Source: a virus. Taken from it: a stretch of 64,000 nt of DNA. This document shows positions 7,271-15,322 of the stretch, in pieces. Both the position numbers and the translations under genes were made by a program. The notes beneath the pieces were generated by a model. The model was not told where the DNA came from and did no database searches. It was given only the letters and a program-made list of their open reading frames with translations. Positions within the stretch are counted from its first letter, which is position 1, and each line of letters begins with the position of its first letter. The stretch is from positions 186,001 to 250,000 of IMG/VR virus record IMGVR_UViG_3300017917_002466. The stretch is one strand, 5' to 3'.

Positions 7271-7307
7271 ATAGTTATCTTTAAAATTTATTTAGAACTC
7301 TGCATCC

Positions 7308-8747
7308 TTAAACCGCATCAAAAGGATTTGGTTTCTTTACCTCTGGGGATTTGGCCTCTTTCTTCTTTTGCAAGAACTTCTTGAAACCTTGCTTAAGCTG
7401 ATCGGCTTTGGACTTTGCAGTATCACCAACTTCCTCAGCTCCCTTCTTAATTACTTCTCCAGCCTTCTCTACACCAGATTTGACCTTGGTTTCTATATCA
7501 CCTTTTTCGATTGCTTCTTTAGCTTTCTCTATACCAGCCTTTGTTTTAGCTTCTATTCCTTTACCAACTTCCTCAGCTCCCTTTTCAATTTCCTTACTAA
7601 CTTTTTTAGTACCTTTTTCAATTTCTTTACCAACTTTTTCGGCTCCTTGTGTTACTTTTTCTCCGGCCTTTGCTCCCTGTTCTTTTACAATCTCAACAAT
7701 CTTTTCAGCATTCTTCTGTGCCTTTTTAAAAGCTTCTTCACCAGTATCACTCTTAGCAAAGACGTGTTGGCCTGAACCCATAATCATTAATATAAGAGCG
7801 GCAGCAGTTAGAACTTTAGGACTCTTCTTAGCAACAAGGTCAAGAATGTTCTCCTTCAAAATTTCTCCACTAAGAATTTCTTCCTCAAAAGTCAACTGCT
7901 TCTTATCCATCATATGTCTTGCAATATCCATTGCGTGAACGAAATCTTCCTTATTATCATTTAGCCACTGTATCATTTCGTCCTTTGAAAGACCCATGAC
8001 TTCTCCACAAACACCCTTGATCTTTTCCTGAATCCTCTTGAATGCGGCTCTTGCGGCTCCTTTCAAAGCGTCTATTCCTTTTCCTTCTTCAAGAACTCCA
8101 AGCTTCTTTGCCTTGAACTCGGAGAAAGATTCGGTCTTGGTATCATAAGCCTTATCACCCTTTTCCAACTTATCTGTCTTACTTGTACCTGACATATGAG
8201 CTTTATTTGGCTTAATATCCTTTGGTAATTCATAATCAGGTTTAAACTTATCAGAAACAATTGCTTCTCTATCTTCTGTATCAACTACTTCTTGTGGAAC
8301 CATTTTAGTCCAAGTTATCTTACCAATTTCATTTCCTTTAATAACTTCTTTAGTTTCCTCATCCTTCCTATCAGCAGTATCATCTATTAAATTATATTTT
8401 TTAATTTTCTTTTTCATAGCTTCTAAAATAGACTTAATGGGTTGTATAGATGAACCATATGTAAAAAAACTAAAAGGATTTTTTTCTTTAATAAAATTAT
8501 TAACGGCTTCAGCAAAACTAGAAGCAATTTTAGAATTTGAATCGTTTATACTAATTCTATGAGAAATACTGTTTTCAAATTCCAGTATCCAAGTATTAAA
8601 ATCTTCTGAACCATTTCCACCAACAGAATTGCATAATAATGCGTATTCTACTCCATCAACAACAAATCTATTTTCCCATTTTCCAGCCATTCCATTATAA
8701 ATTTGTTGACTTTCTAGTTTTTCTATTAAAATATTTTTAAAAGACAT
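7308..8747 (-). CDS. Tagged virion-type protein with hydrophobic segment and amphipathic repeats
   Basis: 479 residues beginning MSFKNILIEKLE, a capsid-tag-like start. Around residue 310 there is a hydrophobic stretch (VLTAAALILMIMG), long enough for a membrane segment. The last 130 residues are repeats of the type E-K-x-x-E-E-x-x-K-G, apolipoprotein-like amphipathic helices. Together these suggest an internal head protein that may interact with membrane during DNA entry; that is inference. Driven by a late promoter at 8778 and followed by a hairpin terminator. Confidence 0.6.
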   Translation of the reverse strand: MSFKNILIEKLESQQIYNGMAGKWENRFVVDGVEYALLCNSVGGNGSEDFNTWILEFENSISHRISINDSNSKIASSFAEAVNNFIKEKNPFSFFTYGSSIQPIKSILEAMKKKIKKYNLIDDTADRKDEETKEVIKGNEIGKITWTKMVPQEVVDTEDREAIVSDKFKPDYELPKDIKPNKAHMSGTSKTDKLEKGDKAYDTKTESFSEFKAKKLGVLEEGKGIDALKGAARAAFKRIQEKIKGVCGEVMGLSKDEMIQWLNDNKEDFVHAMDIARHMMDKKQLTFEEEILSGEILKENILDLVAKKSPKVLTAAALILMIMGSGQHVFAKSDTGEEAFKKAQKNAEKIVEIVKEQGAKAGEKVTQGAEKVGKEIEKGTKKVSKEIEKGAEEVGKGIEAKTKAGIEKAKEAIEKGDIETKVKSGVEKAGEVIKKGAEEVGDTAKSKADQLKQGFKKFLQKKKEAKSPEVKKPNPFDAV

Positions 8748-8777
8748 TTTTAATCCTCCTTTGATAATCTTTAATAG

Positions 8778-8785
8778 TATTTATA
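8778..8785 (-). promoter_or_regulatory. T4-type late promoter (minus strand)
   Basis: TATAAATA on the minus strand, 31 bases upstream of the 479-residue gene. It shares two bases with a plus-strand copy in a palindrome (8777-8792), so late transcription should diverge from this point. Confidence 0.65.
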
Positions 8786-8791
8786 TAAATA
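8784..8791 (+). promoter_or_regulatory. T4-type late promoter (plus strand)
   Basis: TATAAATAC facing right toward the folded leader at 8795-8867 and the broken endonuclease gene. Confidence 0.6.
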
Positions 8792-8794
8792 CTA

Positions 8795-8867
8795 TTAAGA
8801 GATTAGACTTAATATTCGTTGTATTAAGTCAACAAGATGAGGTTTCATATCTTGCTGTTCCTCTTAA
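8795..8867 (+). ncRNA. Structured leader RNA, divergent copy D
   Basis: P1 pairs TTAAGAG 8795-8801 with CTCTTAA 8861-8867. P2 pairs GACTTAATA 8806-8814 with TATTAAGTC 8822-8830. P3 pairs CAAGAT 8833-8838 with ATCTTG 8849-8854. The sequence is unlike the leaders at 756, 1567 and 3316, but the three-stem layout and position (after a late promoter, before an endonuclease gene) are the same. Confidence 0.5.
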
Positions 8868-8888
8868 CAATATTTATAAAGGTTTCAA

Positions 8889-9162
8889 ATGAAAAAATCA
8901 CTACAGAAGAATTTATTCAAAAAGCTAAATAAGTCCGCGGTGATAAGTTCAATTACTCTAAAGTTAAATATATTAGTACTCATCAATTTGTATTGAATAT
9001 AACGGCAAACAACACGTTGATAAAGAAAGTAAATTTTATTCTGATGAAAATGTTAAAAACGAATATTGTCAGAAAAACAATATTCGCTTAATCAGAATTC
9101 CATATTGGGAAACTTCTAATATAGAAAAAATTCTTAAAAATTTAATTATACTAATATTTTAA
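8889..9162 (+). pseudogene. Decayed homing endonuclease (Vsr-like family)
   Basis: From ATG 8889 a run of six A gives the wrong frame; one more A would give MKKITTEEFIQKAK, as in the intact relatives. An in-frame TAA follows (8930-8932), then GDKFNYSKVKY, then a large internal deletion. It resumes in another frame at 8989 with CIEYNGKQHV and runs to a stop at 9160-9162. It therefore carries a frameshift, a nonsense codon and a deletion. Its end overlaps the minus-strand gene at 9146 by 17 bases. Confidence 0.8.
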
Positions 9163-9394
9163 GCATCTGCTGAATTAATCTAATATCAATTCCTTCTTGA
9201 ATAAGGAAAGAGGTAAATTGAGCTACTTCGCTAACAGTTTTCATCATTTTTTTAAAATCATCTATACTTCCTTGAAAATAAGTATTATATGCTTCATCTA
9301 AAGCGTCTTGAGTCATTCCCTTTGAAACTGTTTTTGTGTACTCCGCTACTTCATCATTGCCTAAAAATCTATTAAAATAAGTGTTATTTTTCAT
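9146..9394 (-). CDS. Small tagged protein, possible internal head protein
   Basis: 82 residues from the ATG at 9392-9394, which follows AGGAG. The upstream in-frame ATG at 9433 lies inside the preceding gene. N-terminus NTYFNRFLGND fits the tag pattern (F-x-x-F-L-x-N/D). Helical, with a C-terminal hydrophobic stretch. No known family. Part of a late run of four small genes. Confidence 0.5.
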   Translation of the reverse strand: MKNNTYFNRFLGNDEVAEYTKTVSKGMTQDALDEAYNTYFQGSIDDFKKMMKTVSEVAQFTSFLIQEGIDIRLIQQMLKILV

Positions 9395-9398
9395 TTTA

Positions 9399-9734
9399 TT
9401 ACTCCTGTTTCTTTTTAGATTTATATGATTCATCGGCTAAATCTTGCATTCTAACTATTGCTTTCCTGAGTGAAACTTCAGCTTCAAATGCAGTTGTATT
9501 ACCTTCATCAGTTGTAAGTGTATCAATAAATTCAGCTGCTTTTTTAACATTATCAATATGCTTTAAAATTTCACCAACAGCACTACCAGATGATTTTTCT
9601 TCATTTTCTTCATCATCAACTACTTTAGATGCAATTTTCTTAATAGTTGGACTATTTTCTTTTTCATCCTCAATATCTTCAATATCTTCAATATCTCTTT
9701 CTACTAATTTTTCAAGATCGTTTAAAATACTCAT
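9399..9734 (-). CDS. Acidic helical tagged protein
   Basis: 111 residues. Starts MSILNDLEKLVERD, in which LVE would be a gp21-type (L/I-x-E) cleavage site, followed by repeated IED units (IEDIEDIED). The remainder is helical and charged. Likely a virion-internal or prohead-core protein by context; no homologue recognised. Late promoter at 9784. Confidence 0.5.
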   Translation of the reverse strand: MSILNDLEKLVERDIEDIEDIEDEKENSPTIKKIASKVVDDEENEEKSSGSAVGEILKHIDNVKKAAEFIDTLTTDEGNTTAFEAEVSLRKAIVRMQDLADESYKSKKKQE

Positions 9735-9783
9735 ATATTATAATCCCCTTATGTTTTAATTTTATAACAAAATATTTCAGAAG

Positions 9784-9791
9784 TATTTATA
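9784..9791 (-). promoter_or_regulatory. T4-type late promoter
   Basis: Minus-strand TATAAATAC, 50 bases upstream of the gene starting at 9734 and touching the stop of the gene at 9792. Confidence 0.6.
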
Positions 9792-10112
9792 TTAATCAGT
9801 AGATTTTTTAGAAACTTCAATACTTGGATATTCTTTCTTAACAGCCCTTGCTACAGCCATCTTAAGTCCTTTAAGTGTTCCTTTATACCAAGATGGAACT
9901 TTATCAAATTGATTGGCTCTTGCCAAAGCATTTCTTGCCTGAGCAGCACTTCCAAGTGGAAAATGGTCTTTATCATCCTTAACACTTTTACTCTTAGCAT
10001 CAAAAACAGGATTTGGACGATTTCTAACCTTTGCCTTTTCACTTTTTTCTTTAGCTTCATTAACAACTATACCATCAATGTTCTCAAAAAGTTCTTCAAG
10101 CATTGTTGTCAT
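9792..10112 (-). CDS. Small basic virion-type protein
   Basis: 106 residues, start after AAGGAG. MTTMLEELFENID has LFE as a possible cleavage site. The C-terminal half (DHFPLGSAAQARNALARANQ, then WYKGTLKGL and RAVKKEYPSI) matches a pattern that recurs in phage structural and head-associated proteins (DUF6582-like). Function not established. Confidence 0.5.
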   Translation of the reverse strand: MTTMLEELFENIDGIVVNEAKEKSEKAKVRNRPNPVFDAKSKSVKDDKDHFPLGSAAQARNALARANQFDKVPSWYKGTLKGLKMAVARAVKKEYPSIEVSKKSTD

Positions 10113-10113
10113 A

Positions 10114-10533
10114 TTATCTCCTTGCTAAGAAAAGCTCATCATCATAGGTTTGAACTTCTCTATTTTCTATAAGACTATGTATTTCTTCTAAAGCTTCATT
10201 TTGATTTTTGAAAGTTCCATATTTAAGAACCAAGTTCTCATCAAATATTCCAAAAATATTATCTCTCTCAAACACAAATAGACGATTTCCTTTAGAGTGT
10301 GGTTTTCCATCTAAATCCAAATTATTTAAACTATCTTCGTATTCTGTAAAAAATACGCTACCGTCATTAGACAAAGGGTAATTACCTTGTCCATCAGTCA
10401 CAGTATATAGAGTGTATGGACCTTTTTCAAAATTCCAAGACCACATATCCAATTCAATTACTTGTCTTGGAGATTCTTCTTCCATCTTTTCAAGAAGAAA
10501 ATTGGCTTTGTTCATATAAAAGTCTGATTTCAT
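10114..10533 (-). CDS. Hypothetical protein
   Basis: 139 residues, start ATG after AAGGAAT. NFLLEKMEEES near the N-terminus could be a variant tag (LLE). Conserved aromatic-rich strands (DMWSWNFEKGPYTLYTV) and a GIFDENLVLKYG strand suggest a small beta-rich domain. No family recognised. Late promoter at 10579. Confidence 0.45.
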   Translation of the reverse strand: MKSDFYMNKANFLLEKMEEESPRQVIELDMWSWNFEKGPYTLYTVTDGQGNYPLSNDGSVFFTEYEDSLNNLDLDGKPHSKGNRLFVFERDNIFGIFDENLVLKYGTFKNQNEALEEIHSLIENREVQTYDDELFLARR

Positions 10534-10578
10534 TGATTGATTCCTTTAATATTTTGTAATCTTTTCTTTATTATTAAG

Positions 10579-10586
10579 TATTTATA
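10579..10586 (-). promoter_or_regulatory. T4-type late promoter
   Basis: Minus-strand TATAAATAC, 46 bases upstream of the gene starting at 10533. Confidence 0.6.
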
Positions 10587-10644
10587 GTTTAACCAATCTT
10601 TCTAAACGGAAATAAGCACATAACAAAAGAAATGTTCGATAAAT

Positions 10645-12069
10645 TTATTTCCAGTCTTTTATAAACTTTTCAATTGATTTCATATCATTTATATCAATTT
10701 CATTATTAAGTACATAATCTATTGTGTCTTTAATAATTTTACCAAATTGAATTCCTTGTTTAATATCTGGTCTTAATTTCATTATTAAAGCACCATTAAT
10801 AACTTTTTTAACAGGATCAACAATATCTTTACCTTTAACCATATTTCTGACTTTTTCTATTTTTTCTTGAATATCATCCCATTCTTTTTGGTCAAATAAA
10901 CTACCTCTGCTTTTATTATCACAATATGCCGTCTTTTCTAATAAATCAAAATATGGCGATTTAACTAAAGTAGCAACAGTACTATTATTCATTTTTAAAA
11001 TATCAAAAAATTTCATATGATTTTCGGCTACCCATTTTATAGCAGAAATTGTATCATTATCCATCTTCATTCTTTTACCAATTTCTTCTATCATCTTACC
11101 AGATTGTTCAGCATGGCCATGATAAGAATGGGTTCCTTTATCTGTTAATGCATATGTTTTATTTTTACCCAAATCATGCATTAATAAACACCAATTTAAT
11201 AAAGCATTAGGTTCTTTATTTACTTTAAGAACTTCCATGACATGACCGAAAACATTTGGAGATTCTGGATGGTGGTCTGGTGAATGTAACATTGACTCTT
11301 GTTCCACCAATTCAGGAAGAACATATTTCAATATTCCAATATCCTTTAACATAATAATAGCATCTGCAAACTTTGATCCGGATTGTTTTGCCATAGATGT
11401 AAGTTCTTTTAGTATTCTTTCTTGTGCGACCTTCTTTATCTCTGGTGCGTGTGACTTCATTGCTTCTAATGTTTCTTTGTCAATATCAAATCCAAGACGA
11501 GAAGCAAAACGAATTCCACGAAGAACTCTTACTTCATCTTCCTTAAAGCGTAAATTAGGATCACCAACGGCAGCAACCACTTTCTTTTCAATATGGTCTA
11601 ATCCACCATGATGGTCTATAATATTACCATCTTTATCAATACCAAGTTGATTGATTGTAAAATCTCTACGAGAAGCATCATCCTTAAATGATGTTGTAAG
11701 TTCTACTTTGTCAGCTCCTTTACCACCTTCACCAGAATACAAATCTTTTCTATAGGTAGCAATTTCTACGTTTTGACCTTTGTATGGAATAACAGTAACG
11801 CCCATAGCCTTATTCTTTCCAATGTCAATAGTTCTTCCAAATATCTTTTCTATTTCATCTGGAGTAGCATTAGTAGTAATATCAACATCATTTGGATTAT
11901 TACCTAATACCAAATCTCTAACAACACCACCAACCATGAGGGCTTCAAAACCAGCAGCATTGATCTTATCTAAAATCTCAATAGCGTTTCTGATTTCGGG
12001 ATTGCTTTGTTTAATGGAATCCCAGTTATTTAATTTAGTTTCTTGAAAGTAATACTTTTCAAATCTCAT
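10645..12069 (-). CDS. cca: Tagged CCA-adding enzyme / poly(A) polymerase family with HD domain
   Basis: 474 residues. After the tag-like MRFEKYYFQET comes a class II nucleotidyltransferase head: LMVGGVVRDLVLG and DVDITTNATPDE (the G-G-x-V-R-D and D-x-D metal motifs near 44-65), then RRDFTINQL near 134. The C-terminal half has an HD domain (LMHDLGKNKT near 297, HGHAEQSG). This is the tRNA nucleotidyltransferase-HD layout of bacterial Cca, which builds or repairs tRNA CCA ends. The N-terminal tag suggests packaging in the virion. The two following genes overlap in a tight operon. Confidence 0.88.
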   Translation of the reverse strand: MRFEKYYFQETKLNNWDSIKQSNPEIRNAIEILDKINAAGFEALMVGGVVRDLVLGNNPNDVDITTNATPDEIEKIFGRTIDIGKNKAMGVTVIPYKGQNVEIATYRKDLYSGEGGKGADKVELTTSFKDDASRRDFTINQLGIDKDGNIIDHHGGLDHIEKKVVAAVGDPNLRFKEDEVRVLRGIRFASRLGFDIDKETLEAMKSHAPEIKKVAQERILKELTSMAKQSGSKFADAIIMLKDIGILKYVLPELVEQESMLHSPDHHPESPNVFGHVMEVLKVNKEPNALLNWCLLMHDLGKNKTYALTDKGTHSYHGHAEQSGKMIEEIGKRMKMDNDTISAIKWVAENHMKFFDILKMNNSTVATLVKSPYFDLLEKTAYCDNKSRGSLFDQKEWDDIQEKIEKVRNMVKGKDIVDPVKKVINGALIMKLRPDIKQGIQFGKIIKDTIDYVLNNEIDINDMKSIEKFIKDWK

Positions 12070-12620
12070 TTTAATTTTTCCACGTTTAATATTTTAATTA
12101 AAGAATCAGAATAAGCTACATAAATTTTTCCTCTTCCTTGTATATCATCAGCAATAGACCCATAAACATTTAAATCATAAAGAAATTCAGAAGCTTTTTT
12201 ATCACTTTTAAAAGTATCTCTTAATATTCCATAAGTTTGATCTAAATTATAAGTTTCTCTATAACTTTCTAATTCTTCTTTCATATTATTAGCATCTTCA
12301 TCATAACCATTTTCTTCGAGTTTATTAGCTATATCTAAATATATATTTTCAGGAATAAGTTGATCCCATTCATAAAAATTTTCTAATCCATTAATTTTAA
12401 CTTCATATAAAAACATTCCCTGATGTTTTTTACCTAAAAAATTTTCACGAGCATAATATTCAGCCAATTCTATATTATCGGCAAAATATAATCCAAATCC
12501 ATATTTATTTAATCCATCGCCAGTTCCAACTTTATTCAAATCAAATTTATTAAAAGAATAAGCTGATCCATGATAAAGGACTTTAGATTCTTCTGTTAAA
12601 TAATATTCATCGAATTTCAT
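12066..12620 (-). CDS. Tagged ADP-ribosyltransferase-like protein
   Basis: 184 residues. Tag MKFDEYYLTEES, then KVLYHGSAYSFNKFD, GTGDGLNKYGFGLYFADN and a distal VYGSIADDIQGRG. The Y-H-G-S ... Y-G-x-G-L-Y-F pattern is that of ADP-ribosyltransferases found in polyvalent phage proteins (ART-PolyVal type). T4 packages Alt, an ADP-ribosyltransferase that modifies host RNA polymerase and also carries this kind of targeting sequence. The catalytic Glu was not placed with certainty. Confidence 0.72.
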   Translation of the reverse strand: MKFDEYYLTEESKVLYHGSAYSFNKFDLNKVGTGDGLNKYGFGLYFADNIELAEYYARENFLGKKHQGMFLYEVKINGLENFYEWDQLIPENIYLDIANKLEENGYDEDANNMKEELESYRETYNLDQTYGILRDTFKSDKKASEFLYDLNVYGSIADDIQGRGKIYVAYSDSLIKILNVEKLK

Positions 12621-13141
12621 GATACATACCTTGAAAATCTAGAAGCAGCTAATTTAGCATCTTCTAATGTTTTAATATCTTTACTTCCGTGTTTAATGAA
12701 TGGAGTTTTATCATCATTACTAAAATATTCATCAAATAACTTATCTCCAATTTTAAATCCACAAATTGCACGATGACTCCACCCATACCATTTTTTACTA
12801 GTAGGTGAATAACCAATACTACAAACAGAATGTTTAGGACTTACTTTTTCAAATTGTTTTATTTTAAATTTATCTGATAAATGTTTAGCTGTTTTAGAAT
12901 CACCAATCCAATCACCATTTTCATTGTATGCATTTAGCATTTCAAGTTTACCATTTCCACCATATTCACTATCATCTATTAATTCTTTTTTAATAATATA
13001 ACTACCATGATTTCTAGTAAAAATAATTTCTTTTATTTTGAATGGACTCGCTTCTAATAATATATTTTTAAAAGCTGGTTCTAATAATGATAAAAAATAT
13101 TCAGTTGAGTCTTCATTAAAATATAATTCGTCAAATCTCAT
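12617..13141 (-). CDS. Tagged hypothetical protein with WYGWSHRA motif
   Basis: 174 residues beginning MRFDELYFNEDS (tag). The core has SIGYSPTSKKWYGWSHRAICGF, a pattern I have seen in phage and bacterial proteins of unknown function. Stop and start overlap with the next gene by 4 bases. No catalytic assignment is possible. Confidence 0.6.
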   Translation of the reverse strand: MRFDELYFNEDSTEYFLSLLEPAFKNILLEASPFKIKEIIFTRNHGSYIIKKELIDDSEYGGNGKLEMLNAYNENGDWIGDSKTAKHLSDKFKIKQFEKVSPKHSVCSIGYSPTSKKWYGWSHRAICGFKIGDKLFDEYFSNDDKTPFIKHGSKDIKTLEDAKLAASRFSRYVS

Positions 13142-13143
13142 TT

Positions 13144-13752
13144 TTAATATCCTCTCATTTTTTTTAGTCTTTCTGGGCTATTATTTACAACATTTTTACC
13201 ACTATTTGAAATACCCCCATTAGCTTTTATCAATCCTTTTTGTAATAATGACTGATGTATTTCTTCTGGTACTCTTGGTCTAGCCGATGAAATTAAACTT
13301 TGTTTATAATAAAGATGTTTGAACTCTTCATCGGAAACTTCAGTTGATATATCTGGTAAAAATTTAGAAGCATCAGAAGCGGTATAAATTTCTAATCTTG
13401 GAGGATATGTACCAACTACAGCCATAACAAAACCACTTGGAATTTCGGTTTCTCCGCCAATTTCTTTTCCAGTAATTGCTCCATCTCCTTCCATACCGCT
13501 TCTTGTAAAAGAAAAAGGTACTTCAATAGCTTTATTATTAGAAACCAATTTAAACATTTGATAATATTCTCTATCAGCTTCATGCCAAGGTATATCTACT
13601 TTTATAGTTCCTTTTTGAATTAATCTAATATGAGAATTAATTTTTTTATAAAGTTTTTCATCAGCCCATTTCAAAATTTCAATTGGAACTTGTTTTCTAT
13701 CTAAATTTACATTTTCTATTAAATATTTTTCTAGTTCTGATAAGAAACTCAT
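13144..13752 (-). CDS. Tagged hypothetical protein
   Basis: 202 residues from the second ATG (13750-13752), placed 7 bases after AGGAG. Starts MSFLSELEKYLIENV, giving L-x-x-Y-L-I-E. The body is beta-rich (WHEADREYYQMF, VAVVGTYPPRLEIY). No family recognised. Confidence 0.55.
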   Translation of the reverse strand: MSFLSELEKYLIENVNLDRKQVPIEILKWADEKLYKKINSHIRLIQKGTIKVDIPWHEADREYYQMFKLVSNNKAIEVPFSFTRSGMEGDGAITGKEIGGETEIPSGFVMAVVGTYPPRLEIYTASDASKFLPDISTEVSDEEFKHLYYKQSLISSARPRVPEEIHQSLLQKGLIKANGGISNSGKNVVNNSPERLKKMRGY

Positions 13753-13833
13753 AACCATTCTCCTATTAGTTCATATAATCTGGAAACTTCGCATTTGGAA
13801 ATAAATTTAATAAAATTGGTTTAATTTTTTTAA

Positions 13834-14313
13834 TTAATTTTTTTCTTCTTTTGGATATTCATTTATTTCCAAAACTTCATCTTCTTTAATATTTATATCT
13901 TCTTTAACCATAGTTACTTGTCCTTTCATTCTATTTTCTTCTTTAAATCCTTTTGCTAACAAAATCTTTTCCATTGTTGGATTAACAACATATGCTCTTA
14001 TTATAGGTTCATCAAAAGCTTCTTTGTCTTGATTATATGTATCAATTGCAATATCAACCAATCTCTTTCCAACTCCCTTACCTTGAAAATCATCACGAAC
14101 TACAACATCAAAAGAGAATTCTCCACTTAACCAAGTTGTCCAAAGTGCACCAACTACTTCATTATTTAAAATAGCAACTGTATGAATTTCTTTATCTGAT
14201 AGGACTCCAATATCATATTTCTTGGCCATTTTATAGGCATCATCTATATGCTTTGAGTCTAGCTCATCTGCATAAACATATGCAACATTTTCATAAAATT
14301 CTACAAAGTTCAT
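13834..14313 (-). CDS. Tagged GNAT acetyltransferase
   Basis: 159 residues. Tag MNFVEFYENV, then the GNAT core: VGALWTTWLSGEFSFDVVVRDDFQGKGVGKRLVD contains the acetyl-CoA pyrophosphate loop (Q-G-K-G-V-G-K, motif A). Acceptor unknown; could be a host protein or a small molecule. After the stop the same frame stays open for 20 more codons (LLNLFPNAKFPDYMN, ending at 13766), which suggests the C-terminus was shortened by a recent nonsense change. Confidence 0.75.
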   Translation of the reverse strand: MNFVEFYENVAYVYADELDSKHIDDAYKMAKKYDIGVLSDKEIHTVAILNNEVVGALWTTWLSGEFSFDVVVRDDFQGKGVGKRLVDIAIDTYNQDKEAFDEPIIRAYVVNPTMEKILLAKGFKEENRMKGQVTMVKEDINIKEDEVLEINEYPKEEKN

Positions 14314-14693
14314 GTTATATCTTTAAGTACCTTTTGGAAAACTTTCTTGCCCAAAGGAGTAAAACCGCCCGTCTTCTTCCTATGTTCTGGGTATTTTTCC
14401 CAAAACTCTTTAGCAAGCAAAGTTCCTATTCCCTGTTTTTGAAATTCTTGAACCACCGATAAATCAGTTTCATCACCACCAAGTTTAAGAATAAATCCGA
14501 CTTCTTGAATACCAATTTTTGCTATGATTCCTTCCCCATTATCATATAGCTTTACTTTTCCAACCATCTTATAAGGCTTCAATCCATCTGTCATACCTTC
14601 CATATCTCCGATATGCAGAACTGGTCTTGAAGAATTCGGAATATCTTTTCCGTAATCTTCTATATTTTCTTTATAAAAGCTTATAAAGTTCAT
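14310..14693 (-). CDS. Tagged small GNAT-like acetyltransferase
   Basis: 127 residues. Tag MNFISFYKEN. The pattern DLSVVQEFQKQGIGTLLAKEFW matches the GNAT motif A (Q-K-Q-G-I-G-T) on a short core. Its start overlaps the next gene's stop by 4 bases. Two adjacent tagged acetyltransferases suggest modification of host proteins early in infection, by inference. Confidence 0.65.
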   Translation of the reverse strand: MNFISFYKENIEDYGKDIPNSSRPVLHIGDMEGMTDGLKPYKMVGKVKLYDNGEGIIAKIGIQEVGFILKLGGDETDLSVVQEFQKQGIGTLLAKEFWEKYPEHRKKTGGFTPLGKKVFQKVLKDIT

Positions 14694-15322
14694 TTTGTTT
14701 CCTTCACCTTTCCTGGAATAAAAACTTCAAGATGATCTCTACTTATAAATCCACCCTTACCTCTTTTGTAAGGGTCTGCTATTGGTCTTGGCTTTCCTTT
14801 CTCTTGACCTAACCACTTATCACCTTTAAGTGACTTAATATCTCTTGATACAACTTTATTTAAAAGTAATGGTAAATCTTTAGTATCTACTTTAACCCAA
14901 GAACCTTTATATTCTTTACCAACTCCAAATTCTTTTGCCTCTTGAACAAAATGACACCAAATATCTCCGTGATGCTGAAACTTCTTAATAGGTGGAAATC
15001 TATACTCTGGTTCTCCATACTCGTCCGTTCCAATCTTAACCATCATTTCCTTATTCCACGCTGCAAGAAAAGGCTCAATATAAGGCCAGATATATGCATA
15101 GATTCCTCTATGCTCTGGTGCGTGATGGAATCCAACAATCGGACTTCCGAGTTCTTCACTTTTAGAAAACGCCTTTTCCTTTCTCTTATCTTGCTTGGGG
15201 TTCATATGACCCCAACGAGCAAACATAATTTTAGGAGCCTTCTCAGATTTTTCTCTTGCCTTTACTCTGATAGGCTCCTCGTCTTCATCGTCATAATAAT
15301 AGGCTTCAAATTGATTAATCAT
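14690..15322 (-). CDS. Tagged hypothetical protein
   Basis: 210 residues, begins MINQFEAYYYDDEDEE (aromatic run followed by acids, a variant tag). The middle has GFHHAPEHRGIYAYIWPYIEPF and FQHHGDIWCHF, histidine- and aromatic-rich motifs that look like a conserved active site, but I do not recognise the family. Confidence 0.55.
   Translation of the reverse strand: MINQFEAYYYDDEDEEPIRVKAREKSEKAPKIMFARWGHMNPKQDKRKEKAFSKSEELGSPIVGFHHAPEHRGIYAYIWPYIEPFLAAWNKEMMVKIGTDEYGEPEYRFPPIKKFQHHGDIWCHFVQEAKEFGVGKEYKGSWVKVDTKDLPLLLNKVVSRDIKSLKGDKWLGQEKGKPRPIADPYKRGKGGFISRDHLEVFIPGKVKETK

Noticed and set aside
7368-7938. Two long overlapping plus-strand frames, rich in Phe/Leu/Ser
   Set aside because: They are mirror frames of the repetitive Lys/Glu-rich tail of the minus-strand gene; no SD and no family.
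8795-8867. Hammerhead or other known ribozyme
   Set aside because: The three-stem shape was suggestive, but the conserved CUGANGA and GAAA core is absent.
8871-8878. Another minus-strand TATAAATA at the end of leader D
   Set aside because: It lies over 120 bases from the gene it would serve and a better-placed box exists at 8778.
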